Assembly: GCA_036346275.1 (NCBI GenBank)
Contig: JAYEVK010000259.1
Location: 62,001 to 126,000 of the forward strand
Reading direction: 5' to 3'
Origin: Otatea glauca
Taxonomy: Eukaryota > Streptophyta > Magnoliopsida > Poales > Poaceae
DNA length: 64,000 bases
The first letter of the stretch is position 1, and the number at the start of each line of letters is the position of its first letter. The notes beneath the pieces are model-generated. The model ran no database searches. It was not told the origin of the DNA and saw nothing but the letters and a program-made list of their open reading frames with translations. The translations under genes and the position numbers were made by a program. Of the stretch, positions 1-10,826 are shown in pieces.

Positions 1-334
1 AAAATTGCAAGATACATTTTTAAATATAATTATTTACAAATATATCCTTATTTTCAATTATATGCTTATTTGATGTATATTAATTTAATTTATTAGCACT
101 ACATAACAAATGAAATGAATAAATCATTTAAATGATAAAAAATCGCTAGATTGATATTTAAATAATGAAAAAGGTTGATGTATTTTAATATAGTCAAAAT
201 TGCTAGATGGGTTTTTAAATCTAATCATTTACAATTATATTGTTATTTGCAATTATATGCTTGTCTGATGTTTATTGATTTAATTAATTAGCACTGCATG
301 ACTAATGTAAAGAATAAATTATTTTGTGATCGTT
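1..334. repeat. Two diverged direct repeats upstream of the CACTA transposase
   Basis: Bases 1-137 and 196-334 are two diverged copies of one AT-rich unit, about 195 bp apart. Both start with AAAATTGC, share AATTATATGCTT and a TTAGCACT block, and end near AATAAAT. The second copy stops just before the TTGTAG acceptor-like sequence that precedes the transposase ATG at 376. The block is therefore probably the intron or leader of the CACTA transposase. No open frame is present. Confidence 0.6.
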
Positions 335-375
335 TATTGATTTACTGAAATTTAATTTCATATAATTAATTGTAG

Positions 376-2240
376 ATGGACCGAAGGTGGATGTATGATA
401 CGGACCGTCGCAGCCCAGAGTTCTTTAATGGTGTGACTTATTTTCTGAACGTGGCTGCGGCGCACAAGTCGAAGAAACTAGCGGACTATATGTATTGTCC
501 ATGCGTTAATTGCAAAAATGAGAAGCTGTTTTCTACCATAGAGTCGATACGTGCACACTTGCTTCGAAGGGGTTTCAAGGCTGGCTATACCTGTTGGACC
601 GAGCACGGTGAAGATGAGATTGTAGATGAAGGGTAACATATTAATGAAGATACCGAGCACGGTGAAGATGAGATTGTACATGAAGGGCAACACATTAACG
701 AAGATACAGAGACAACGATATGACAGCAGTCAAAGATACTTTCGTTGATAGCCACAAAGATGATCTAGATCAAATGTTGCGTGATGGGGAGGGGGACTTC
801 ACGAATGAAAGAGAGTTTCAAAAGTTCCAGCGTATGGTAGAGGACTCTACAACACCATTATACCCTGGCTTCAAGGAGGAGCACAAAAAGCTGCATACCG
901 TGTTTACACTACTGTAGTTGAAGGCAAGCAATAGTTGGTCCGATAAGAGCTTCACTAAGCTATTATGTCTCTTGAGGGACTTGCTTTCAAAGGGTAACAT
1001 GTCTGCCCGTTGGGACTGGAAGTACAAAGAATACACACATATCCAAACGATTGCATATTGTATCGCAATGAGTTTGCAGACTTAGATGCATGTGCTGTTT
1101 GCAAAGCAAAGCGGTATAAGGGCAACGATGATGATATCGATAACGATGATGTCGGGGTGAAGTGTAAGAAGAAGAGATCCCCCGTAAGGTGGTGTGGTAT
1201 TTCCCTATAATCCCCGTCTGAAGCGATTGTTTGCAAATAAAAGGCATGCCCAATTGCTACGATGGCACGCCGAAGAGCGTAAGAAGGATAGAATGGTCAG
1301 ACACCCTGCTGATTCTGTGCAATGGAGGAACATCGACAGAAAATATAAGAAGCACTTTGCATATGATGTGAGGAATATAAGGTTCGGGTTGAGTACGGAC
1401 GTGATGAATCCTTTCGGCAACAAGAGTAGTCGTCATAGCACTTGACTGGTGACTCTATGTATCTACAACCTTCCTCCCTTAGCTTTGTATGAAGCGAAAG
1501 TATATTATGATGCTACTACTGATCCAACGGCCAAGGCAACCTGGTAATGATATCGATGTATACCTCAAACCATTGGTTAAAGATCTAATATTGTGGAACG
1601 ATGAAGTACGAGTATGGGATGAGTATAAAAGAGACAATTTTATCCTACACTCATTGTTGTTCGTAACCATCAATAATTACCCTATCCTTGGTAACATGTC
1701 GGGCGCTAGACGACAAAAGACTTCAACGGATGCGTCCAGTGCTTAGATGATACAACTAGCTGGTGGCTGAAGAACTGTCAGAAAATGGCTTACATGCGGC
1801 ATCGTAGGTTCCTCCGCAAGGATCACCCATATTGCAATAATAAGAGAGCATTTGACAGGACAATGGAGACTGCCTTAGATCCGAAGAATCACACTAGGAA
1901 ACAAATATTTGCGGCCATAAAGGATCTTAAAATTATTCACGGAAAAGGAGCCAGAAGTACATCTATCTCGAATTTCTGTAATAAGGCTTCTTTGTGGAAA
2001 AAGAGATCAATATTTTGGGTCCTACCTTATTGGCAGCACTTGGAAGTTTGACACGCAATCAACGTCATGCACATAGAGAAGAACGTGTGTGACAGTTGCT
2101 TGGTATCTTACTGGATATACCTGACAAAACAAAAGATACCCTCAAAGCACGGATGGACCTCAAAGATATGAAACTCAGGGAGAAGCTGCATCACAAAGAT
2201 ATGGATACAGGCCGCGATCATAACGAAACGTTAACATAAA
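376..2240 (+). pseudogene. CACTA (En/Spm) TNP2-type transposase, degenerate
   Basis: The ATG at 376 opens a transposase-associated domain (Transpos_assoc type) with the cysteine pattern YCPCVNCKNEK and the motif GYTCWTEHGE. The TNP2 core (Transposase_21 family) follows in several frames. Recognisable motifs are a PNDCILYRNEF block near 1030-1075, a DACAVC cysteine pair near 1085-1105, PRLKRLFANK near 1205-1235, RHPADSVQWRNIDR near 1300-1340, LSTDVMNPFG near 1390-1420, and LLFVTINNYPILGNMSG near 1650-1700. It ends near a CDS-LLGILLDIPDKTKD block around 2090-2130. In the family this protein binds the element ends and catalyses excision. Here it has in-frame stops (for example TAA at 634) and at least four frame changes, and nothing recognisable after about 2240. 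It is not functional. Family assignment is firm; exon boundaries are not resolved. Confidence 0.9.
598..705 (+). repeat. 54-bp in-frame tandem duplication inside the TNP2 gene
   Basis: Bases 598-651 and 652-705 are two near-identical 54-bp (18-codon) units starting ACCGAGCACGG. Because 54 is a multiple of three, the duplication itself keeps frame. Copy 1 reads GGGTAAC where copy 2 reads GGGCAAC, so a single C-to-T change made the TAA stop at 634-636 in copy 1 only. Confidence 0.85.
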
Positions 2241-2715
2241 TCTCATGGAAGAGAGTGAGGAAGCTACGTACATAAGCTGCGATCATAATGAAGGTCGAAT
2301 CGTAGCTTAGTTATACTAATTAAATATATACTTTCTTTTGTACGAATAACATGTTTATTTTCTCATATGTAACAATTAATGTATTATATGGAGTATTGGA
2401 AATTGAGGTTATGCTTGGAACTGGTTCTTTCTGTTCTTTTAATGGTGTGAATTTTTGAAGCAATGGTTGGTATACTGCATTTGTGTGAATTTTTGAAGCA
2501 TTATTTGATTTTCAAAATATTAAAACTATTAAAACAATGAGCAATATCGATTTTTATAATTTTAGAACTTGGTCAAAATTAGGGGAAAATATTTATATAA
2601 AATAGTATATGTCCTACAGTATGCCTCCAAAAAAATTTAGAAAATTTGGATCAAATTTGATAGGATTTCAAAAATCCCAGAGCACTCAGCCTTTGGAATG
2701 AAATAAATTGAAAGT
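2241..2715. other. AT-rich stretch without a gene
   Basis: No open frame or RNA gene seen. The segment GTGTGAATTTTTGAAGCA occurs twice (near 2447 and 2484). It is probably the trailing non-coding part of the CACTA remnant. Confidence 0.5.
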
Positions 2716-2995
2716 TTCACTTAATTGACCGGAGACCAGCTTATCACTGTCGGTTGCCTCATAAAATCGGCAGTGATGTGGCTTATTACTGTTGATTTCC
2801 AGTTTCAACCGGTAGTGATAAGTACGATCACTGCCAGGTGGAGCTACACCCGGCACTGATAATCTAGTATTACTGTCGGTTTGTGGAGTGGGCCGGTAGT
2901 GATAAGGACACTATCACTGTCGGCTCTCTTTTCGGCCCAGCAGTGATAGTCTATCACTGCCGGTTTTTGTGGAGACCAGGCAGTGATAGTCCACC
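2716..2995. repeat. CACTA subterminal repeat array
   Basis: There are at least ten copies, in both orientations, of a motif close to TATCACTGCCGGTT or its complement AACCGGCAGTGATA, for example near 2742, 2771, 2850, 2875, 2908, 2937, 2952 and 2980. Such arrays lie just inside the ends of grass CACTA elements and are where transposase binds. The same motif family occurs in the CACTA miniature at 30193-30594. No terminal CACTA sequence is found on the left, so this end is truncated. Confidence 0.8.
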
Positions 2996-2997
2996 CC

Positions 2998-3220
2998 TAT
3001 AAATTCAAAGGCTGCGCCCCCTCCTCTCAGTTACACTCTAACATAGCGTCGTTGCCTCTCTGCCGCCACCTCCTCAGAGCTCCCCACTATCGATTCGGAC
3101 CTCGCCGCTGTCGCCTCGACCCCCCTGCCACCTCCTTGCATACTTCTGTGCCGTCACCTCGGACCTCCCCGCCATCGCCTCCGACCACCGTTGCCTCGAC
3201 CTCCCCGCCGTCTCCCCACC
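2998..3220 (+). promoter_or_regulatory. TATA box and CT-rich leader downstream of the CACTA array
   Basis: TATAAAT at 2998-3004 follows immediately after the subterminal array, and a C/T-rich leader (CCCCCTCCTCTC and many CGCC/CACC runs) follows it. This is the usual order at the 5-prime end of a CACTA element. The leader runs straight into the ribosomal protein S2 fragment at 3221. Confidence 0.5.
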
Positions 3221-3301
3221 AAGAAGGTGCTCCAGTTTGCCAGCATCGAGGACGTCTTCACCTCATCGAGCGGCTCCACCAAGACCCTCGGTAACTTCTA
3301 A
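3221..3301 (+). pseudogene. Captured exon fragment of cytosolic ribosomal protein S2 (uS5)
   Basis: Bases 3221-3298 encode 26 residues beginning KKVLQFASIEDVFTSSSGST and ending KTLGNF. This matches the highly conserved stretch of eukaryotic 40S ribosomal protein S2 (uS5). Two positions differ from the plant consensus as I recall it: Ser where Gly is usual after FA, and Ser where Arg is usual before GST. Similarity ends after the Phe codon, with TAA at 3299. The fragment is preceded by a CACTA-type repeat array, TATA box and leader, so it appears to be a gene piece carried by a CACTA element (Pack-CACTA). It is too short to make a ribosomal protein. Confidence 0.8.
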
Positions 3302-4248
3302 TTATTCAACTGGATAGATGCCAGGCTGTGTAGATCTTCAGGCTAATTGTGTAGATGTTACAGGCTATTTGTTTGAATGTATAGATGCACAACAGACAGG
3401 ACTTGTGTTCGGTAAATTGTTGAGGGTACTTGTATTGCATAAATTCCATTTGTAACCATGTAGTTAACCGAATGTGCGCTGATCCAGCTCGCTGTTATTT
3501 TGAGATCAGGCTCACTGTTATTTTGGGCCGAGGCCGAGCCTCTGATCTAGCGTGATTCCGTTTGTGTTCAAAGTTTATAAATGTATACATTGTCAGAGAT
3601 GTGTAAAACTTTGAGAGGGCAATGTCAATTTCTGCGTTTTGCAATCTTGGTTAGTTTCAGATGATTTTAGCTCTATTTGAACTTCATTGGAACTCATACA
3701 AAGTTCTGATTTCTGTGTATAAACTATCTTATAGTCTGAAGTCTCCTAATACAAGCAGCAAAATATGTGGCTGTTGTGAGTACAGCTGATCCTATTGTAC
3801 TTGTCAAATTTTTCGTATGATTCATTTTGATACAGTATGACAACGGTATTTGGGCATGTGGAAACAGGTAGCATCATGTCTCAAATACTTTGAACACTTG
3901 TATTTAAATGCATGTGACATCTGTAGAGAAATTTCATAAATTTGTGTACAAATATAAATGAGTAAAAACAAATAGAATTGAAGTGTTAAAACTAGGATTA
4001 GTTTGGTCTTTTTGTCTCCAATCTTCTCTTTCTAGGTTTTGAGAGCCAACCTCTTACCACACGGTTTCTTTGAAAGCTCTAGTTCTTAGAGAAGTGGATT
4101 CTTGGAGAATCAACAGGAGTTGAAAAATCAGAATTCAGAGCTCTACTAAACCTGTAGTCTCTCTAATTTTGATTCTATTTTGGGAATTTTGCAAACTTTG
4201 TAAGAAACATTACAATTCCCACAAGATTACAGGTGAAACCCCGGGTCA
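3302..4248. other. Intergenic stretch, no gene seen
   Basis: No coding frame is supported. The first 100 bases contain GTGTAGAT repeated with CAGGCT blocks (3325-3370). The rest is ordinary AT-rich sequence up to the CACTA insertion at 4252. Confidence 0.5.
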
Positions 4249-4393
4249 GATCACTACTACAGAACTGGGCATCACAACCGGCCTATTAGAAGCGGTTTGG
4301 TGCGAACCCGTTGTGATCTTCGCACCAGAAGCGGTTCGTTATAACGATCGGAGAGGGCTTCGAGCGGTTGGAAACACGAACCGCTTACAGAAT

Positions 4394-4475
4394 GTTGCGT
4401 TCTAGAAGCGGTTCTTTTCTCAAACCGCTTCGATTTTGAAGCGGTTTGAGAAAAGAACCGCTTCTAGAACGCAAC
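4394..4475. repeat. Perfect 38-bp inverted repeat with 6-base loop
   Basis: Arm 4394-4431 (GTTGCGTTCTAGAAGCGGTT...) and arm 4438-4475 (...AACCGCTTCTAGAACGCAAC) are exact reverse complements over 38 bases. The loop is GATTTT. The arms contain the AAGCGGTT subterminal motif of this CACTA element. It lies between the left terminus and the TATA-like box, so it would form a strong hairpin as DNA or RNA. Confidence 0.9.
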
Positions 4476-5155
4476 CTTCAAGCGGTTCATGTCTCCAACC
4501 GCTTCGAAGCCCTCCTCCACAGCGCATTTAAACCCTTCTTCCTCCATGCGCCGCAGAGAGTACGAATACGATCGAGCAGAGAAGGCCGACCAAGCACTGT
4601 TCTTGGGAGGTGCTGTCCAAATTTTTAATTAGAGGTGATTAGCTCTAAATTAAGTGTTTCAAAGTTAGTAACATCATGTGAACATCCTTCTCACCTAGAT
4701 ATTGCTATTTTTCAATGGATGTGGAGAAATCTTGAACTTTTAAGCATTATCGAAAATTTGTTTTCCGTGCCTTGTTTTATTGTTGTATGAAGATGTAGAT
4801 GGAGATCTAGTTCAAAATATGACATTACAAGGTAAAGGTGATTGGAAGCTTTAGATCTATGTGATTGTTAGCTTTAGAATCTTAAATATCACAATATTGG
4901 GAGAGATCTAGGTACAACATTGCAAGGAAGTAATTATTGGTGTATGAAATAAAATAGAAAAACATGTAGAAGGATAAAAAATAATTACAAAGGTTGGAAG
5001 GGATACAAAATAATTAGAAAGGTAGGTCTTTAATTGGATGACGGTGTAGGTGGAATTTTTTTTCGTTGGGTTTAAATGTTATGAAATTTAAGTTAGGTTA
5101 TAATTTTTCTAACGGAATTTGTTATAATTTTTAATGAAATTATAACTTGGTATAG

Positions 5156-5400
5156 ATGAATCGGCAATGGATGTACAATGCGCACTGTCGCTCGAGAGAG
5201 TTCATTGATGGCGTGCGTGCTTTTCTCGATCGGCGTTGTATTCTTGCCTCCAGGCAACTTCATATGTTGTCCGTGTGTAGATTGCAAGAACGAGAAGGAG
5301 CACTCCCAGCGATGGCAAGTTATGAACCACTTGATCATGAGAGGTTTCATGCCAAACTATACCTGTTGGAGCAACCATGGCGAAGTTGAGGTGATTAGCC
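5156..5400 (+). pseudogene. CACTA transposase-associated domain, frameshifted
   Basis: The ATG at 5156 begins MNRQWMYNAHCRSREFIDGV, which matches the start of CACTA transposase-associated domains and resembles the ORF at 376. The frame then changes near 5235. The overlapping frame continues with ICCPCVDCKNEKEHS and GFMPNYTCWSNHGE, the conserved cysteine cluster and Trp/His motif of this domain. In family members the domain precedes the TNP2 core. Here it is followed by an acidic run (Asp/Glu, 5403-5437) and no TNP2 core, so most of the transposase has been deleted. It is a remnant. Confidence 0.8.
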
Positions 5401-5580
5401 AGGAAGACGATGAAGAAGACGAGGAAGAGGAAGATGGATTCAACAGTATCCCGACGACACGCATAATCTTGTTCCGTGGAAGAAACACTTGGTGACTTTG
5501 GTGATGATGAGCTAGACCAGATCTTTGCGTGACGGAGAGGAGACTACATAGATGAAAACGATTCGAGAAGTTCCAGTAGC

Positions 5581-5890
5581 ATGTTAGAGGACCACACAAT
5601 GGACGGTGGAAACAACCTATGTGGCTATTATGTGTGCCACTATATGCAAAGTATTACCCACGGTGATGTGCCGACAACCAACGCCGAGGTAGTGTGCACA
5701 TGTCAATTTCTTAGTACTTACACTTTAATAATTACATGTCCGAGATTTATTTACCTCCGCTTGTCGCCCAACATCGATGTGCAAGACGTGATCCCGCCGC
5801 ACCGGGTTGCAGCAATCCAAGAACAACTCATCGGCTTTATTGTCGATTTAGATTGTATCCACCAAAGGCGAGTTCCACGCAAATGGTTGG
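5581..5890 (+). pseudogene. Ulp1-like (C48) cysteine protease C-terminal remnant from a CACTA element
   Basis: The frame from 5581 reads GGNNLCGYYVCHYMQ, the catalytic-cysteine region of Ulp1-like proteases carried as a second gene by many plant CACTA and Mutator elements (normally an N/Q-x-CG context). After DVPTTNAE there is a GTAGTG donor-like site near 5690. About 80 bases later the frame resumes with VIPPHRVAAIQEQLIGFIVD, the typical C-terminal helix. The N-terminal His and Asp of the catalytic triad are absent. It lies only about 180 bases after the transposase-associated domain, so the element joins the outer parts of two original genes by internal deletion. Confidence 0.7.
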
Positions 5891-6076
5891 AGAGATTGTC
5901 TGAAATAAGGACAAGTGAACGACATCAACGTCGACCAAGGGCACAAAGAGCGACGACGCAAGAAATAAGCTCAAGATTCGCCTTTTATTCTTTGAAACTT
6001 GTAAAAGTGGCTTATTATTTCATGTGTTCATCAACTTGTTCATTTTTAGTCCGTAATTATCGAATGAATACTATGA

Positions 6077-6079
<3 letters not shown>

Positions 6080-6149
<70 letters not shown>
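6080..6149. repeat. (TA)n microsatellite, about 70 bp
   Basis: Uninterrupted TA dinucleotides near the right end of the CACTA element. Tracts of this length vary readily and can be misassembled. The 196-aa frame running into it is not a real protein end. Confidence 0.95.
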
Positions 6150-6152
<3 letters not shown>

Positions 6153-6518
6153 TGTGTCAAAAAACTCATGAAGTTCTATTTATTTTAATTGTCAAAATCT
6201 ATATCAAAAACCCTCTGAAAACATATTCTATATTGAATATAATCAAAACGCTCTGTTGTCGGACTCTTCACAAGCGCTTGTAACTCCAACCGCTTGTGGA
6301 GAGCTCTTCACAAGCGGTTCGTAACACCAACCGCTTTTGAGAGAACCTCTCCTAGCGGTTGGTAACACCAACCGCTTGTGGAAATGTCGAACCACAAGCG
6401 GTTGAGGAACGCGCCAGATACCCGACGGGTATCACTCCGGTTGCTTACAAGCGGTTCTAAAACCGCTTCTGAAAGCGGTTTCGAACCGCTTGTGCATGCC
6501 CGATCCGCAGTAGTGGAT

Positions 6519-7514
6519 ACGGATGGAAATTGCTTTCAAATATTTGTATGTGTCTTTCAAATATGTGTATTAATTTTATTTCTTTGAATTGTCAAGTTCG
6601 GCAACACGAGCGGAAGAATAGTATAGCCGGCAACACGGCTATACTTAGGTTCATATACTTTAACGTCTATGTTCATTCGTTACGTCTATCTTCATTTCCT
6701 CGTTACGTCTATACTTAGGCTCATATACTTTAACGTCTATGTTCATCCTGCATGCAAAACACATAAGGATAACAACTATCACTGCCGATCGAGTTCCTAC
6801 CCTACTAATGCCAAACAAATGAGTTAATAATCATGTTTGGTAAAGTCGCAAACTTGAAATGAAATACGGTTCTTTTAACGATAACTTTGTGACCATTTAA
6901 ACCTTTTCGGTAGCTCGTAAAACATCTCGTCTAAATCCGAAAAACTATTCTTAATACAACTTACTTTTCAACTAAATCGTGCTAGTACAATACCCCTAAG
7001 TGTTATAGTCATCGGAAACACATTATAAGAATAGTTAAGCATAAGAAACCTTTAGATAATGTACTTAGGTCGCAAGAATCATAGTGTAAATGCAGCCAGT
7101 AGCTTTATCTTGTCGATTCCAACATGTATAAATCATCCTGCATGCAAAACACATAAGGCTAAGTATTAATCGTGCACTACACCTTACTAATAAGATATAA
7201 CCTTAATATCATATGAGCTATTTCGACAGTGAATAAAACGTCTCGATAGTGAATAAAACTCTTTATATAAATCCTATCAGCAAAATGACCCTAAGTATTA
7301 TGGTCTTTGAAATCCGTAATACAAGTAAACTAACTTAATAATAAATGAGAAACTAACTTATTTGTAAATATTGTGTTTTTATTGACATTTTGGAGACATC
7401 CAGGGACTGGAATGCAATTTGTACTATAGTTAAAATATTGCATGTGTTAATATATTGTATCAGCATTCATCTTATGGCTTGGTTAATTTGAAATTTTCGA
7501 TAAACTTACTAGGA
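6519..7514. repeat. Non-coding stretch with two pairs of direct repeats
   Basis: ACTTAGGTTCATATACTTTA with its following bases occupies 6643-6676 and recurs with one mismatch at 6713-6746 (70-bp period). CATCCTGCATGCAAAACACA with the following TAAGG occurs at 6744-6768 and again at 7134-7158. No open frame of interest lies here. It is probably a decayed mobile element whose type I cannot name. Confidence 0.5.
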
Positions 7515-7957
7515 AATGGCCTCTGACCAGGGACAAGTGCCGGAGGAGTTAGGCCCTTAAATATGGACGAAGGAGGAACCGGTAGTGATATATATGAGCA
7601 CCGTGGCGAGGACGATAAGCCCTATGATGGCACAAGAGAAGCAGCAGCAGACTACGGCACACTCTGCCTCCGTACCACCGGCTACCTCCCTGCACCGTGG
7701 CTACTAACATTCTCGCCACTACTCGCTATCCCACCGCATATGCATGGGGGACAATAGTCTGAGCTGTTGCGGGAGAAGAAAGGAAGGTCATGGCACTCGT
7801 GGTTCTAGTGGCAACGATGGTCAGGACTGGTTGGGGAGGGAAGAAGTTATGGCGGAGGGGACGAGACGACTGGAGGGAGGGGAGGAGTTACAGGGGCAAG
7901 AGGGCATGGGCAAGTGGGGTGAGTTGAGTCGTTTGGAGAGGGTGGGAACAATCATAT
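7515..7957 (+). pseudogene. Unrecognised degenerate coding-like segment
   Basis: From ATG 7515 the frame reads MASDQGQVPEELGP and then a stop. A second frame from 7563 begins MDEGGTGSDIYEHRGEDDKP. After that the sequence is Gly/Glu/Arg-rich and of low complexity (7780-7950). The codon-like texture and Asp/Glu-rich start suggest a dead coding exon, possibly from a transposon. I do not recognise the family. Confidence 0.25.
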
Positions 7958-7960
7958 AAC

Positions 7961-8858
7961 GCACAGAAGAGGAGAGGTTGAATGCTGGGGTAAACTCCAT
8001 CTTTTTATTAGTTAGATTAGATATAGTAGTTCTAACAATTGGACACATGAATGAATTAGGGGATTGTGATTTAGATATGCTAATAACTTATTATGCCATA
8101 AAAAAACAGGTAGGGAGAGAGAGATCTGTGAATAGCAGTTCGAACAAGTTTCTCATACCGTAAGCTGGCTATGATCATGAAATTTTATATAATCACGTGT
8201 GGCAATAAGAGCCACTTCTATAATCCTTCAGAATTTTATAAGTTGATTTAGTTCCCTATCTAGATGGTTAGTGTGTTAAAATTGAGTTAGGGTTTAGAAC
8301 TGGATATATCCGCTATTTATATTAGAATAAAATACAACCAAAAGGATTAAGGCGCAGTTTGGAATATTAGAATTATAACTTTTTCGATTTTGTGGAAATC
8401 GAATTGTTTCCTATGAAATTTATGCATCCCAGATACGCCTAGGCATTGTTTTAAATGAAAATAGAAAATAAGAAAATTAAAAATATAGTCTTCGTGTTTT
8501 CTTTATGGTTATATAACAATGGAACGAGTGATGTTTATCTTGCTGATGTGACTTGACCAAAATTCTTATTTTATAGTTAATAACATAGGGGTGAAAGATA
8601 TTACAAGTTATATACATCGGTAACTAATTTGGTGACAATCATGTTGTAGTCTTCACACATCATAAATTGCAGCCAAAAATTTAAATTTCTGCATCTTTCT
8701 GCACAGTAATGCAATTGAACAATAGATATGCTATTGCTAAATTAACATAAAAAAATACGGAAACTACCGAAGGCAAATTGTATTCATTCCTCAACATTTG
8801 TTGAGTAATCCCTCATTTCACCAACTGAGAAAACATCATTGGCATTGGATTTCTAATT
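7961..8858. other. Intergenic region downstream of the minus-strand UGT gene
   Basis: AT-rich, no supported gene. The last 100-150 bases next to 8859 must include the 3-prime UTR of the minus-strand glycosyltransferase. I cannot place the polyadenylation site. Confidence 0.5.
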
Positions 8859-10826
8859 TCATAAATACTTGGACGCAAAATCGGCAATGTTCTTGTCAGA
8901 GCTCCCTCCTTGCTGCATTGCCTCCTTGGCCTTTTGCATCCACTTAGCAGCATTCCTCTTGTACTCCATCTTCTCCCCACTCATCACCTCCTTGATGCAC
9001 CTCTCCACCTCTTCGCTCCTCACCAAACCTTTCCTGTCTCGCCGCGCTCGCAAGCCAATCCCCCACGCGCTCTCCACATACTTTGCGGTGGTTTGTTGGT
9101 CAGCCCATTGTGGTATCGCAACCATGGGCACACCAGCGACAATCGCTTCGATTGTTGAGTTCCATCCGCAGTGTGTCAAGAAACAACCTGCATTATGATG
9201 AGTGCAAGTTGAATTGTCATTGCTTAGCATATTCACTAACAATTCTTCGATTTCTTGCTACATGTGTAGAATTTTGCTCACTTCATACCTGTGGCCTCAT
9301 GAGCCAATACCTCTAGCTGAGGGCAAAAAGGAACAATTAGGCCTTTGCCGTTGCATTTGTGACCGAGTTCTTCGGACAACTTTTGTGCCTCGTCGGTCCT
9401 CAACACCCAAAGGAAAGGCTTACTGGAATTGCACAATCCATTGCCTAGCTCATCTAGCTGTGCTATGTCGAGGTTGGCGACGGTCCCATAGGATGCGAGG
9501 ACTACAGAGGAAGGGGCCTGCTTGTCCAGCCATGCCATGCATGGAGCAGTGCTTGAGGAGAGGTTGAAACCGTAGGTCTTGTTGAATGGCAGGCGGTCGT
9601 CATCTAGGTAGAAGGATGGCAAAGTCGGACCGATTGTCTTCGCACGCCATGTCCATTCCATGTAATCTGCCTCCTGCTCAATTAGAAAAAGAGTAGTTGA
9701 ATGTCTTTGCGCAACTACACGGCTAGATGCGATAATCAAATTGCATTTAGAAATAAAGTTGTATATGCTATACAACTACAATGTTTTATGATTGAAAATA
9801 TAGTTGTATATTTTCTATAGAACGGTTGTAGCTCTAATATATATTTGATTAGTTTGCACCGTTATAATCTGCACCATGAAAATAAGTGGTTTAAATCCCT
9901 CTTTTATTGTCTGATTAACGTAGGAATTTCTAACATCTTAGAGTGAACATAGAAGCTATTTTAACGTTATTTCAGTAAACACAGTTGAAAATTAGATGTA
10001 TATCATGTCACGTATTCATGTTCATTTAACCGTAGAGGCGTCCTGTAGATCAGTACTAAAATTTCCAAGCATGAGAGGATGTGCTCAGTTTGTCCCTCCC
10101 AATATAATTTCAGTTGAGCAAAACAACAAACATGTGGTGCTCAGTACTGACCTTTGGCTCGAGGTCGCGGAAGGAGTTGACGAGCACGTCGTCGGCATCC
10201 TCCAGCCCGTCGAACTGCCCCAGCGCTGACTTCGTGTATCCCGGGTACCACTCCGGCGCGGCCATGAACGGCGGCACGTCCTCCGGCCCCAGCTCCACGC
10301 TAAGCGTCCCCCGCAGCGCGCTCCCGTCCGTCAACGGCAGCGCCACTCGCCCCGCGTACACCTCCCCGTAGATGAGGTCCACCGCGCACAGCTGCGTCAA
10401 GAACGCAGCCGCGACCACGCCGGCAGCCCGCGCCACCCGCCGCGCCCACGGCAGGTGCGAGTCGTACACGAGCACCCTCACGGGCCGCCCCGCCAGCGCC
10501 TCGTCGCCGATGAGCCGCGCCAGCGTCTCCGAACCGTCGGCTTCCATCCGGCGCACGTACTCCGCCGTGTCCGGGCACGAGGCGATCCCGCCGGCGTCGA
10601 AGCCGTCGGAGATGGCGGCTACGGGGAAGGGGCACCCAGTGTGCGGCCCGATGGTGGAGAGGACGAAGCGGGTGACGACGAGGGTGGGGCGGAGGCCGTG
10701 GTAGGCCAGCCGGCGGCCGAGCTGGAGCATCGGGTTGGCGTGGCCCTGCATCCCCGGGAACGGCAGGAGAAGGACGTGGGCGCCGCCGCCTCCTCCTCCT
10801 TTGACGGTGGTGCCCGCGTTGTCCAT
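8859..10826 (-). CDS. UDP-glycosyltransferase, group L / UGT74-like, three exons (462 aa)
   Basis: Exons on the minus strand are 10826-10152, 9673-9289 and 9187-8859. The introns (10151-9674 and 9288-9188) both have GT-AG borders and joining keeps frame, giving 462 aa from ATG at 10826 to TGA. The N-terminal FPGMQGHANPM carries the family's catalytic His. Residues near VYDSHLPWARRVARAAG resemble acceptor-side segments of the group. The UDP-sugar-binding PSPG box starts FCPQLEVLAHEATG at the end of exon 2 and continues in exon 3 with CFLTHCGWNST, ending PQWADQ. The final Gln is typical of UDP-glucose users. The first PSPG residue is Phe where Trp is usual. There are no signal peptide or membrane segments, so it is likely cytosolic. 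It lies head to head with the UGT at 11521. Acceptor is unknown; group members glucosylate carboxyl or phenolic groups such as salicylate or auxin. Confidence 0.9.

Larger units (their letters stand above)
4252..6515 (+). mobile_element. Complete non-autonomous CACTA element, 2264 bp, target duplication GAT
   Basis: The left end reads CACTACTACAGAACTGGGCA and the right end, read on the other strand, CACTACTGCGGATCGGGCAT. These are matching imperfect terminal inverted repeats starting with the diagnostic CACTA. GAT lies directly outside both ends (4249-4251 and 6516-6518), the 3-bp duplication typical of CACTA. Subterminal copies of AAGCGGTT or AACCGCTT lie at both ends (4285-4505 and 6260-6500). 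Inside are a TATA-like TTTAAA near 4529, a broken transposase-associated domain, a Ulp1-like protease remnant and a (TA)n tract. The TNP2 catalytic region is absent, so the element needs a helper. Orientation follows the coding remnants. Confidence 0.9.

Noticed and set aside
8351..8445. Possible tiny MITE with GGCGCAG...TACGCC ends
   Set aside because: Inverted ends match at only about 9 of 15 positions and the flanks TAA/TAG do not agree.
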